Shown here one piece after another: positions 25,645 to 34,942 of a DNA stretch of 64,000 nucleotides. Under the pieces are notes generated by a model. It searched no databases. It was not told where the DNA came from and saw only the letters and a program-made list of their open reading frames with translations. Within the stretch, counting starts at the first letter, position 1; every line of letters starts with the position of its first letter. Position numbers and translations under genes: made by a program. Origin of the DNA: UKL13-2 sp036394575 (GTDB lineage: Bacteria; Pseudomonadota; Gammaproteobacteria; Burkholderiales; Usitatibacteraceae); assembly GCA_036394575.1 (NCBI GenBank), contig DASWEY010000020.1, positions 1-64,000 on the forward strand, written 5' to 3'.

Positions 25645-26382
25645 CTATTTGCCCTTTTTGCTGAGAACTTCACGGGCAATTTCAAGCGAAGTGTCATAGT
25701 CCAGTGGACCGCCAGAAAATGGCATTTTGATGCCGTGAACTCTCTCAAAGACCTTGATGTAGCGGGTGAAATGCTCGCGGCCCATCGGCTCAGGGATTGT
25801 TCCTTCTACAACCAGCTCGCATAGTCCAAGACAGCAATTTGCGATGCTGGTCCCCATCAGCGCTGGATCACCTCGTGATCTGAGGTGCAAGGCGTCGAGA
25901 AGCTCGCGCTGAAATTTCAGTGCCGCAACGATGGGGTCGGGGTGGAGAAGCAGCTTTGCGCGTGCGAGATCAGCAGTTTTGATTGGATCAGTCATTGATC
26001 CTAGCCGGATCACGACGGACACAAAGGTCTGAATCTTGGCTTGGTTAACCGCATCCATCTTTCTTCGAAGGGATGCCTGTAGTGAGGCGTCAAGGGGGCC
26101 GGTGGGTGGTGTGGATGGCGGTACTGGAGCGGACTGCCGGGCAAGCATTCGATCAAAAACACCGCGCATCTCTTCAGGAATCTGTTGCCGTCGCTTCCTT
26201 TTGTCTTGGCGGTAAAAGAACGCTGCGAGGCCAAACAATACAGCCGCCGTTCCAATTAACCCGACTAGTGCGCCGGTTGGTGAGAACGTCCTGCCATAGT
26301 CGGACCATTCCGCGCCGACAAAGCCACCGATGAGGCCAGCAACTAAGATGACAAGGAGAAATATAAGAAGGTCGCGGTTCAT
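25645..26382 (-). CDS. Unrecognised two-helix membrane protein (cassette ORF)
   Basis: The 245-residue protein has two N-terminal membrane helices (LLIFLLVILVAGLIGGFVGA and GALVGLIGTAAVLFGLAAFF). A Lys/Arg-rich stretch (RQDKRKRRQQ) and a Pro-rich linker (APVPPSTPPTGP) follow, then a mainly helical soluble domain. No catalytic motif is recognised. It is read in the same direction as the next ORF, has similar composition and is followed by an attC-like box. A link between the two proteins, such as a shared membrane complex, is conceivable but unsupported. Confidence 0.65.
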   Translation of the reverse strand: MNRDLLIFLLVILVAGLIGGFVGAEWSDYGRTFSPTGALVGLIGTAAVLFGLAAFFYRQDKRKRRQQIPEEMRGVFDRMLARQSAPVPPSTPPTGPLDASLQASLRRKMDAVNQAKIQTFVSVVIRLGSMTDPIKTADLARAKLLLHPDPIVAALKFQRELLDALHLRSRGDPALMGTSIANCCLGLCELVVEGTIPEPMGREHFTRYIKVFERVHGIKMPFSGGPLDYDTSLEIAREVLSKKGK

Positions 26383-26634
26383 CTAATGAGGGTCGTCAGC
26401 AAGAGTCGAGGAGGGTCAGGTCTTTCAGTATCATATGACTTTTAAAGACCAGGCCCTCATGGCACCACCTCTCACATGATTCTGCCGCAAAACTCAACAA
26501 GAACCCCTACATGCGGAGGTAGGAAATGAACGCTGCGATCGTGAAAATGGCAGGCACCTCCAAACGTCAACTTTCCTGCCGAAACCAGGCTTTGCGCTCC
26601 AACAGGCCTGGTCTTCACCAATGATCACTCCGCG
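26383..26634. other. Intergenic region upstream of cassette ORFs
   Basis: These 252 bases contain no gene. Inverted repeats are visible: GGTCTTT...AAAGACC (about 26420-26451) and ACCAGGC...GCCTGGT (about 26585-26613). A GTTGAGT box on the minus strand near 26491-26497 fits GTTRRRY but has no partner box, so a cassette boundary cannot be claimed. Confidence 0.35.
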
Positions 26635-27777
26635 TCAAGTACCAGCCTCGGCTCGTCCCGAACCCACCGCCGCGCGCGACAGCCGGTCGTTGACCGCCTC
26701 CCAGGGCACGCTATCGGGCGGCGTCTCGACCAGGATCATCGCGGTGGCGGCCGCATCGAGGGTGCGCAGATTGGCGTAGAGGCTTTGCGCATAGCCGACC
26801 GCATCCTTGTCGGCGGTGATCCACATCAGCGGCCGCGCATTGCGTGCGCCGACGCCGATGGGTGAGGGCTTCAGACGCGGTTTTGCGGAAAAGGCCAGCA
26901 CGGCCACGCGCTTGCCCTGTTCCAGCAGCTTGTCCATTTGCACTGCCAATTCGGCTGCGGGCAGCAGGCGCAGTGGCGTCATCGGTGCGTAATGCGCGGC
27001 CAGCGAACCGGACACGCGCGGCGTGTCATCGCTCGCCGGTATTTTTCCGCTGCTGGGCCGCGGTTTCTTGCGCCGCTCCACAAAGGGCTTGCCGCTGCCG
27101 ATCGCAAGCACCTTGGCGTCGTACTCTTCGCGCGCCAGCGGCATCGCACCGATCACATCATTAATCTGCGCCCGCGAAATTGCGCCGGGCCGCAACAGTA
27201 CCGGCACGCCGCGCGACAGATCGAGAATGGTCGACTCGATGCCCACCTCGCAGGAGCCGCCGTCCAGCAGCAGGATCGACTTGCCGATTTCGGCGCCGAA
27301 CTCATCGCGCACATGCCTGGCGCTGGTCGGCGAGACATGGCCGAATTTATTGGCGGACGGGGCCGCGATCACGCCGCTGCCGATTTTGGCGAAGGCCAGC
27401 AACAGCTCCTGCGCCAGCGGATGCGAAGGGCAGCGGATGCCGACGGTCTCCTGGCCACCGGTGACCACCAGGGGGATGCGCGCCGAGCGTTTCAGGATCA
27501 GGGTCAGCGGCCCCGGCCAGAATTTCGCCGCCAACTGGTGCGCTGCCACCGGCACGTCGATGGCCAGCGATTCCAGCGTGTCATGGCTGGCGATATGCAC
27601 GATCAGGGGATGGTCGGCGGGGCGGCCCTTGGCAGCGAAAATTTTCAGCACCGCCTCGGGGTTGCAGGCGTCGGCGCCCAGCCCGTACACGGTTTCGGTC
27701 GGCAGGGCGACGAGGTCGCCGCGCTGCAAGGCGGCGGCGGCTTCAGCCACATGATTGACGCTGGATTTTCTGGGCAT
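26635..27777 (-). CDS. Sua5/YciO/YrdC-type L-threonylcarbamoyladenylate synthase
   Basis: The 380-residue enzyme makes threonylcarbamoyl-AMP for the t6A37 modification of ANN-decoding tRNAs. The N-terminal YrdC domain shows ALPTETVYGLGADA, IFAAKGRPADHPLIVHI, VGIRCPSHPLAQELL and the SANKFGHVSPTSA motif. A C-terminal Sua5 domain (PRVSGSLAAHYAPMTPLRLL) makes it the long form. ATG 27777 gives MPRKSSVNHVAEAA; the frame is open further upstream but into the dusA promoter region. It diverges from dusA, with 56 bases between starts. Confidence 0.93.
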   Translation of the reverse strand: MPRKSSVNHVAEAAAALQRGDLVALPTETVYGLGADACNPEAVLKIFAAKGRPADHPLIVHIASHDTLESLAIDVPVAAHQLAAKFWPGPLTLILKRSARIPLVVTGGQETVGIRCPSHPLAQELLLAFAKIGSGVIAAPSANKFGHVSPTSARHVRDEFGAEIGKSILLLDGGSCEVGIESTILDLSRGVPVLLRPGAISRAQINDVIGAMPLAREEYDAKVLAIGSGKPFVERRKKPRPSSGKIPASDDTPRVSGSLAAHYAPMTPLRLLPAAELAVQMDKLLEQGKRVAVLAFSAKPRLKPSPIGVGARNARPLMWITADKDAVGYAQSLYANLRTLDAAATAMILVETPPDSVPWEAVNDRLSRAAVGSGRAEAGT

Positions 27778-27833
27778 GCGACATTTTGCCGCAATCGGGC
27801 GGGCGGCTACGCGCCGGCTGTTAAAATCCCCGT

Positions 27834-28829
<996 letters not shown>

Positions 28830-28839
28830 GCCCGCCAAC

Positions 28840-29526
28840 TCAATAGCGCTTCGTCAGCACCATCGAAGCGCCGTCGCGGCGCATTTCCATGCGATTCAGA
28901 AAACTCATGCCCAGCAGGGCGATATTCGGGCCTTCACCCTCGATCACCACCCCTTCAACCTGGTATAGCGTAATCTCGCCGACGGTGGCCTGATCGAGCA
29001 TCACCCGATAGGCATTGGCAATGCCATTGGCCGTTTGCGTCTGCATGCGCTCGCCCTTGCGGTAATCGATGCCGGCGCTTTGCGCGAAGCCGGAGGAAAA
29101 TGTAATCGCGGTGGCGCCGGTGTCGACCAGGAAGCGTACGGCGCGACCATTGATTTGTCCCATGGAATAGAAATGTCCGCCCGAATCGGCCGATAGATTG
29201 ACGGTCTGTCCGGCCGAAGCTGCGCGCGGCGGCGCGAAATGCTGGCCGACGTCCAGGGTGACGCGCTTGCCGTCGATGTCGAAGGTGGCATTGTCCGTCG
29301 CGGTGGCGAGCAGGGTAATGCCTTCCGGGGTCTTTTGGCCGACACTCAAGGTGCGCGGTGCCTGGCCGTTGATCACCACCACGGCCTTGCCGGGAAACAG
29401 GCCGACCACGGTGACCGCCGTTGCGGCCAGTACGGAAGCCGGCAACAGCGCGCACAGCAGGCCAACAAACGCCAGTCGATGCGCCAAGCGGCTAGAATCG
29501 GGCTTCGCAAACTTCCGGCACAACAT
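28840..29526 (-). CDS. TIGR02281-type retropepsin-like aspartic protease
   Basis: The 228-residue exported protein has a signal-peptide-like segment (HRLAFVGLLCALLPASVLA). A central catalytic motif, FLVDTGATAITFS (DTG at 135-137), and the later LLGMSFLNRME are typical of single-domain clan AA proteases found in proteobacteria. The native substrate is unknown. ATG 29526 is used here; an in-frame TTG giving MAHRLAFVGLL would also yield a good signal peptide. Its start lies only 7 bases from the divergent amidotransferase start, so both promoters must overlap coding sequence. Confidence 0.82.
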   Translation of the reverse strand: MLCRKFAKPDSSRLAHRLAFVGLLCALLPASVLAATAVTVVGLFPGKAVVVINGQAPRTLSVGQKTPEGITLLATATDNATFDIDGKRVTLDVGQHFAPPRAASAGQTVNLSADSGGHFYSMGQINGRAVRFLVDTGATAITFSSGFAQSAGIDYRKGERMQTQTANGIANAYRVMLDQATVGEITLYQVEGVVIEGEGPNIALLGMSFLNRMEMRRDGASMVLTKRY

Positions 29527-29533
29527 TCTCCTG

Positions 29534-30235
29534 ATGAAGCCCGTCGCCATTTTTCGCTTTTCTCCGACTGAAGGTCCGGGCCATTTTGCCACCTTTCTGG
29601 ATTCGCGGCAGATTCCCTCGCGGCTGTTCCGCCTTGATGCGGGCGATGCGGTGCCGCAGGATCTGGACGCCTATGCGGGCTTCGTGTTCATGGGCGGGCC
29701 GATGAGCGTCAATGATGACCTGCCGTGGATCCCGCCCATCATGGAACTGATTCGCCGCGCGATCGCCGCCGATCAGCCCTGCCTCGGTCATTGCCTGGGC
29801 GGGCAATTGATGTCCAAAGCGCTGGGCGGCGTGGTCAGCAAAAATGCAGTGAAAGAAATCGGCTGGAACCCGGTGCGCGTCGAGGATTCTGCCATTGCCC
29901 GCGACTGGCTGGGGGCGGACCTCGGCGAGTGGACCACCTTCCAGTGGCACGGCGAAACCTTCACCATCCCGCCGGGCGCCACGCGCATTCTTAGCGGCGA
30001 GGCCTGCGCCAATCAGGCCTATGTCGTCGGCAAATCGCTGGGCATGCAATGCCATGTGGAGATGACGCCCGAGATGATCGAAGCCTGGTGCCGCGATTGG
30101 GCCAAGGAGGGCGCCGATCCGCAGCTGCCCAGTGTGCAGACGCCGGCGGAAATTCAGGGCGCGATGGCTGGCAATCTGCGGACCTTGAATCGCGTGGCCG
30201 ACCGGCTTTATGCGCGTTGGATTACTGGCCTATGA
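29534..30235 (+). CDS. Class I glutamine amidotransferase (GMP-synthase-like domain)
   Basis: The 233-residue protein has the class I GATase triad: Cys87 in PCLGHCLGGQLM, and His174/Glu176 in MQCHVEM. VFMGGPMSVNDDLPW is also typical of stand-alone GATase proteins annotated as GMP-synthase-like. No synthetase domain is fused or adjacent. Such proteins probably hydrolyse glutamine or gamma-glutamyl compounds, but the substrate is open. The frame is open far upstream, opposite the protease gene; ATG 29534 gives the domain start MKPVAIFRFSP. Confidence 0.87.
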   Translation: MKPVAIFRFSPTEGPGHFATFLDSRQIPSRLFRLDAGDAVPQDLDAYAGFVFMGGPMSVNDDLPWIPPIMELIRRAIAADQPCLGHCLGGQLMSKALGGVVSKNAVKEIGWNPVRVEDSAIARDWLGADLGEWTTFQWHGETFTIPPGATRILSGEACANQAYVVGKSLGMQCHVEMTPEMIEAWCRDWAKEGADPQLPSVQTPAEIQGAMAGNLRTLNRVADRLYARWITGL

Positions 30236-30380
30236 GGTGCACTTTCCATGGGCCGCCCAACAAATGTACTAACTACCTAAGCAGCCAGCTTCCGTATGTG
30301 TATGTAACGTCGTTATTGACTTGGCGCCTTTATGGGCGTAGATTTTTTCAATAGCGTGCGCTTACATTAAGAGGCCGAGA

Positions 30381-30614
30381 ATGTTTAAATGCGAAGAGAG
30401 TCCAGAGGGTTACATACTATTTAATGAGTTTGGCTTTCGAAGCCAGCCGCAGTTAGATTGTGCGGCTCTCCAAGCCCTAGCGGATAAATTAAATGGGCTT
30501 AGAGTTGTTGATCCAATCGATCGACGTTCATATATCGAACCTGCGTTATGGCCGCTCGCTCAAATAGCAAAAATTCCTTACCTGCTAGTACCGACCACGA
30601 GAAATTTCGTATAG
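30381..30614 (+). CDS. Small unrecognised ORF, AT-rich
   Basis: The 77-residue product starts MFKCEESPEGYILFNEFGF and has no signal peptide or membrane helix. A modest GAGG-like ribosome binding site precedes ATG 30381. The composition is clearly lower in GC than the surroundings, and the region 30236-30787 holds only this ORF and repeat copy D. It could be a small acquired gene or a remnant; no family is recognised. Confidence 0.4.
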   Translation: MFKCEESPEGYILFNEFGFRSQPQLDCAALQALADKLNGLRVVDPIDRRSYIEPALWPLAQIAKIPYLLVPTTRNFV

Positions 30615-30704
30615 GTGCAAGCCACGTATCTGGCTGCTTATTGCAGTTCAAAATGGTCTTTTGAAAATCCTTGCTGAATTGCTAGATTTAAATTTTTTGA
30701 AAAC

Positions 30705-30771
30705 GAAACCCCAGCATTGGCGCACATTTCAGGGCAAAAATGCCTGAAAAAGCGCGTCAATGCTGGGGTTT
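30705..30771 (+). repeat. Dispersed palindromic element, copy D
   Basis: The arms GAAACCCCAGCATTGGCGCA and GCGTCAATGCTGGGGTTT enclose the core CAGGGCAAAAATGCCTG. It lies between convergent genes, 17 bases before the yajQ stop. With its AAACC/GGTTT flanks it may serve as a bidirectional terminator. Confidence 0.8.
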
Positions 30772-30787
30772 AGCTTTTGTGCCTTGG

Positions 30788-31273
30788 CTAGTCGCGGAAG
30801 TTGTTGAACTGCAGGGGCACATCTTCGATCTGCTTTTTGCACAGCGCAATCGCTTCCTGCAAATCGTCGCGATCCTTGCCGGTGACGCGCACCGTCTCGC
30901 CCTGGATCGAGGCCTGCACCTTGATCTTGGAATCCTTGATCAGCTTGACGATGCGCTTGGCCAGATCGGACTCGATGCCGTTCTTGACGGTGATGACCTG
31001 CTTGACCTTGTCGCCGCCGATCTTTTCCTTTTTCTTTTCATCGAGCAGGCGCGAATCGACCCCGCGCTTGGCCATCTTGTTCATCATCACGTCCTTCACC
31101 TGGCCGAGCTTGAAGTCGTCGTCGGCGAACAGCGTGAGTTCCAGCTCCTTTTGCTCGATGCGCGCATCCGAGCCCTTGAAGTCGAAGCGCGTCGACACTT
31201 CCTTGTTGGCCTGCTCGATGGCATTCTTGAGTTCGACCTTGTTGACTTCGGAAACGATATCGAATGAGGGCAT
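30788..31273 (-). CDS. yajQ: YajQ-family nucleotide-binding protein
   Basis: The 161-residue cytoplasmic protein matches YajQ (DUF520) throughout: MPSFDIVSEVNKVELKNAIEQ, RFDFKGSDARIE, KVKQVITVKNGIESDLAKRIV, and the end QFNNFRD. Relatives bind nucleotides, including cyclic di-GMP in Xanthomonas, and affect gene regulation. Start ATG 31273 gives the family N-terminus; the longer frame reaches into argG's 3' end. It lies 79 bases after argG on the same strand. Confidence 0.95.
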   Translation of the reverse strand: MPSFDIVSEVNKVELKNAIEQANKEVSTRFDFKGSDARIEQKELELTLFADDDFKLGQVKDVMMNKMAKRGVDSRLLDEKKKEKIGGDKVKQVITVKNGIESDLAKRIVKLIKDSKIKVQASIQGETVRVTGKDRDDLQEAIALCKKQIEDVPLQFNNFRD

Positions 31274-31352
31274 GTTGTTTTCCTGAACCTGTCGGGGAAC
31301 ATCGCCGCAGACGGCGCGACGGATCGCCATCCGCGGACTGGCTGCTGGTGAA

Positions 31353-32684
31353 TTACTTTTTACGCTTCGCTTTTGCCGCCGCCTTGTTTGCCGCAATGCG
31401 CATGCGCAGGGCGTTAAGCTTGATGAAGCCGGCCGCGTCGGCCTGATTGTACGCCCCGCCGTCATCGTCAAAGGTGGAGATGGTCTGGTCGAACAGGGAG
31501 TCGGTTTTCGATTCGCGACCCACCACCAGCACCGTGCCCTTGTACAGCTTCAGCTTGACGGTGCCGTTGACCGGCTTTTGCGATTCGTCGATCAGGCTTT
31601 GCAGCAGGGTGCGCTCGGGCGAGAACCAGTAGCCGTTGTAAACCATGCGCGCATAGCGCGGCATCAGATCGTCCTTCAGCGCCAGCACTTCGCGGTCGAG
31701 GGTGATCGATTCCATGGCGCGGTGCGCGCGCAGCATGATCGTGCCGCCGGGGGTTTCATAGCAGCCGCGCGACTTCATGCCGACGTAGCGGTTCTCGACC
31801 ATGTCGAGGCGGCCGATGCCGTGCTTGCCGCCGAGGCGGTTCAGTTCCGTCAATACTTTTGCCGGCGAGAGCTTCTTGCCGTTGATGGCGACGATGTCGC
31901 CGCGTTCGTAACCGAGTTCCACGAATTCCGGCTTGCCGGGTGCTTTTTCGGGCGAATTGGTGATGCGCCACATCGAGTCTTCCGGCTCGAAGTTCGGATC
32001 CTCGAGAATGCCGCCTTCGTAGGAGATGTGCAGCAGGTTGGCGTCCATGGAATAGGGCGCGCCGCCGCCGCGTTTGCCAACTGAGCGTTTCTTGAAGTCG
32101 ACCGGAATCTTGTGTTTATCTGCATAGGCCAGCAGCTTTTCGCGCGACAACAGATCCCATTCGCGCCAGGGCGCGATGATCTTCACATTCGGCATCAGCG
32201 CATAGGCGCCGAGCTCGAAGCGCACCTGGTCATTGCCCTTGCCGGTGGCGCCGTGGGAAATCGCATCGGCGCCGGTCTTGCGCGCGATCTCGATCATCTG
32301 CTTGGCGATCAGCGGGCGCGCGATCGAGGTGCCGAGCAGGTATTCGCCCTCGTATACCGCGTTGGCGCGGAACATCGGGAACACATAGTCGCGGACGAAT
32401 TCCTCGCGCAGGTCCTCGATGAAAATATTCTGTTTCTTGATGCCCAACTGCAGCGCTTTCTTGCGCGCCGGCTCAAGCTCCTCGCCTTGGCCGATATCGG
32501 CGGTGAAGGTAACGACTTCGCACTGGTAGACGTCCTGCAGCCATTTGAGAATGACCGAGGTGTCGAGGCCGCCTGAATAGGCGAGTACTACCTTGTTGAT
32601 TTTGCTGTCGGCTTTGGCGGATGGCGCGCTGGCGCTTGCCTTGGCGGATTTTTTGGCCGATTTGCGGCCGGTTGCTTCGCTCAT
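31353..32684 (-). CDS. argG: Argininosuccinate synthase
   Basis: The 443-residue enzyme condenses citrulline and aspartate in arginine synthesis. The ATP-binding motif is VVLAYSGGLDTSVILKWL, with ADIGQGEELEPARKKAL and SHGATGKGNDQVRFE further on. Unusual: about 30 Lys/Ala/Ser-rich residues (SAKKSAKASASAPSAKADSK) precede the normal N-terminus, so the protein is longer than most. ATG 32684 has no strong ribosome binding site, and no good start exists closer to the conserved domain in the visible sequence. It ends the argD-argF-unknown-argG run. Confidence 0.95.
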   Translation of the reverse strand: MSEATGRKSAKKSAKASASAPSAKADSKINKVVLAYSGGLDTSVILKWLQDVYQCEVVTFTADIGQGEELEPARKKALQLGIKKQNIFIEDLREEFVRDYVFPMFRANAVYEGEYLLGTSIARPLIAKQMIEIARKTGADAISHGATGKGNDQVRFELGAYALMPNVKIIAPWREWDLLSREKLLAYADKHKIPVDFKKRSVGKRGGGAPYSMDANLLHISYEGGILEDPNFEPEDSMWRITNSPEKAPGKPEFVELGYERGDIVAINGKKLSPAKVLTELNRLGGKHGIGRLDMVENRYVGMKSRGCYETPGGTIMLRAHRAMESITLDREVLALKDDLMPRYARMVYNGYWFSPERTLLQSLIDESQKPVNGTVKLKLYKGTVLVVGRESKTDSLFDQTISTFDDDGGAYNQADAAGFIKLNALRMRIAANKAAAKAKRKK

Positions 32685-32911
32685 GATGATCTGACTTTCA
32701 GATGCGCGCACTTGTTCCGCCGAGTCTCGAAGCGCGCTGATGCTACCGGAAAGGTCACCGTTCGCGGGGGGTAGCTGGCGCCGGCGGGGGAGCCGGGCGG
32801 CAGCTGCGGAAGTGGCGAAACGGGATCGTGCATGCGCTGGCCGGCATCCGGCGCTCCCGGATTATACGTGCTGGCTGGCGGCGGCGAAAGCGCCGGGGCG
32901 CCGGAGTTGCC

Positions 32912-33994
32912 CTATTTGGCGGGTTCGGGCGCTGAAGCGGATGGCCGGACGGGTGTCGGGGCAGGCGTCGGCGTGGATGCCGGTGTCGGCGATACCACCT
33001 TGATCTCACCGACCTCGATGTTCGGGTCCATGCCCAGCGAGCGCTTGGCGATGCGCTTCATGGTATCGGCCATCAGCCCTTTCAACAGATTATTGCGGTC
33101 TGCCTCGCTGGTGCCGCTCCAGGGATCGAAGCCGTCGCTGGCCTTGGTCGGCTGCTTGCGGTTGACGGTGGTGGCGGTCGAATCGAGCAGGGCAAAGGTC
33201 TTGCCGTCGAATACCGAGGTGCGGACATAGATGAATGACGCCAGATGGGTATCGAGCACATCGAGGTCTTCTTCGGGTTCGTCGATATCGACGAAGCGAA
33301 CGCCGCGATTGACGAACCAGCCGGTGCCCGAGGTGGCCGCGCCGTTCAATCCGGTCCAGTCCTGCGATAAATAGGGCGTGATCAGGATATAGCGGTCCGC
33401 CGGCGAAATTTCCGCCAGCAGGCGCAGGTCGCCTGCAACCTTTTTGACGGCAGCGTCAGACGGCAAGTCCTCCGCCGATTTGGCCAGGCGATCCTTGCCG
33501 CGTGACACAAAACCGATGGTGGCGTCGGGCAAATTGCTCTTGATGGTGCGGGCGATTTCGAGCTCGATCATGCGGTCGCTGCCGACCTTGGCATTGGGTG
33601 CGCTGACCCAATCAACCGACTGTATGGCGGTCAGCTCCGGCGTCGGCGTGCCCGTGAGCGGGTTGGGCTGGCTTTTCAGTTTGCTGAGTGCAATGGCGAA
33701 TTCGGCGCTGCGCGCGGTGCGGGATTCATTGAAACTGCGGCCGCTGTCATTCGGGCCGTAATTGCTGTCGGCCTCGCTGGCCTGTTCAAAGCGGCGCGTC
33801 ACCTTCAGCACCTTGCTGCCGGTCAGGGAAATCACCACGATCTTCGCATTGCTTATGGTGAGAGTCGGCGGCAGCGGGTTGGGGACTTCATCCGGCGCAG
33901 CCTGCGCGCAAGCGTTGATTGCAAACAAGGCGGTCGCGAGGAATTTTGCCTGCGATCTCAAATATTGCCGGGACATCTGTTTCAGATCATGCAT
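32912..33994 (-). CDS. Unknown exported protein between argF and argG
   Basis: This 360-residue protein is not recognised. An N-terminal basic/hydrophobic segment (SQAKFLATALFAINACAQA) looks like a signal peptide, so it is probably periplasmic. The body is rich in beta-type sequence (KIVVISLTGSKVLKVTRRF; ASFIYVRTSVFDGKTFALLD). The last 25 residues form a Pro/Ala/Thr tail (TPASTPTPAPTPVRPSA). It begins 8 bases after argF's stop, so it is probably co-transcribed with arginine genes, though nothing in it suggests amino-acid synthesis. Confidence 0.75.
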   Translation of the reverse strand: MHDLKQMSRQYLRSQAKFLATALFAINACAQAAPDEVPNPLPPTLTISNAKIVVISLTGSKVLKVTRRFEQASEADSNYGPNDSGRSFNESRTARSAEFAIALSKLKSQPNPLTGTPTPELTAIQSVDWVSAPNAKVGSDRMIELEIARTIKSNLPDATIGFVSRGKDRLAKSAEDLPSDAAVKKVAGDLRLLAEISPADRYILITPYLSQDWTGLNGAATSGTGWFVNRGVRFVDIDEPEEDLDVLDTHLASFIYVRTSVFDGKTFALLDSTATTVNRKQPTKASDGFDPWSGTSEADRNNLLKGLMADTMKRIAKRSLGMDPNIEVGEIKVVSPTPASTPTPAPTPVRPSASAPEPAK

Positions 33995-34002
33995 TTGGCA
34001 CC

Positions 34003-34917
34003 TCAGGAATTGATGCGGCCCAGCAGCAGATATTCCATCAGCGCCTTCTGCACATGCAGGCGGTTTTCCGCCTCGTCCCAGACCACGCTTTGCGGACCTT
34101 CCAGGACCTCGGCGGCGACTTCCTCACCGCGATGGGCGGGCAGGCAGTGCATGAACAGCGCATCCTTTGCGGCCGCCTTCATCATCTTCGCATCGACGGT
34201 GAAATCGGCAAACGCCTTTTTACGCATCTCGGTCTCGGCCTCATAGCCCATGCTGGTCCACACATCCGTGGTGACCAGGTGCGCGCCCTTGGCCGCCGCC
34301 ATCGGATCGTTGAACACAGCGAGATGCGCCTCGTCGAGCCGCTCGCCGCGCTGGGATTTCATTTCATATCCCGGCGGCGTGGCGACGTGCAGCTTGAAAT
34401 CGAAGATGCGCGCGGCTTCCAGCCAGGTGTAGCTCATGTTGTTGGCGTCGCCGATCCATGCCACGGTCTTGCCGCTGATGGAATTGCGATGCTCGATGAA
34501 GGTGAAAATGTCGGCGAGCACTTGGCAGGGATGGTACTCATTGGTCAGGCCGTTGATGACCGGGACCCGCGAATGCGCCGCGAAGCGTTCCAGGATCGAC
34601 TGCTCGAAGGTGCGGATCATGACGATGTCGACCATGCGCGAAATGACCCGCGCCACATCCTCGATCGGCTCGCCGCGGCCGAGTTGGCTTTCCGAGGTAT
34701 TGAGCACGATCGACGATCCGCCCAGCTGGAAGATACCGGCTTCGAAAGAGACACGGGTGCGGGTCGAGCTTTTCTCGAACACCATCGCCAGCATGCGATC
34801 GGTCAGCGGCTGGTAGGGAATGTAGTTCTTGAAACGGTGTTTCAGGATCTTGGTGCGCTCGATGAGATGCTCGAATTCGTCGCGCGTAAAGTCTTTGAAT
34901 TGCAGAAAGTGTCGCAT
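34003..34917 (-). CDS. argF: Ornithine carbamoyltransferase
   Basis: The 304-residue enzyme makes citrulline from ornithine and carbamoyl phosphate. The carbamoyl-phosphate motif is STRTRVSFE, with HPCQVLADIFT, and the ornithine/catalytic motif HCLPAHRGEEV. ATG 34917 (MRHFLQFKDF) has AGGGGC upstream and is preferred to an in-frame TTG at 34938. It lies 25 bases after argD, forming an argD-argF operon on the minus strand. Confidence 0.96.
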   Translation of the reverse strand: MRHFLQFKDFTRDEFEHLIERTKILKHRFKNYIPYQPLTDRMLAMVFEKSSTRTRVSFEAGIFQLGGSSIVLNTSESQLGRGEPIEDVARVISRMVDIVMIRTFEQSILERFAAHSRVPVINGLTNEYHPCQVLADIFTFIEHRNSISGKTVAWIGDANNMSYTWLEAARIFDFKLHVATPPGYEMKSQRGERLDEAHLAVFNDPMAAAKGAHLVTTDVWTSMGYEAETEMRKKAFADFTVDAKMMKAAAKDALFMHCLPAHRGEEVAAEVLEGPQSVVWDEAENRLHVQKALMEYLLLGRINS

Positions 34918-34942
34918 GCGCCCCTGTCGCGGTAGCAATGGT

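Noticed and set aside
30255..30261. GCCCAAC box after the amidotransferase gene as a possible attC
   Set aside because: No GTTRRRY partner box or palindromic arms follow within the attC length range.
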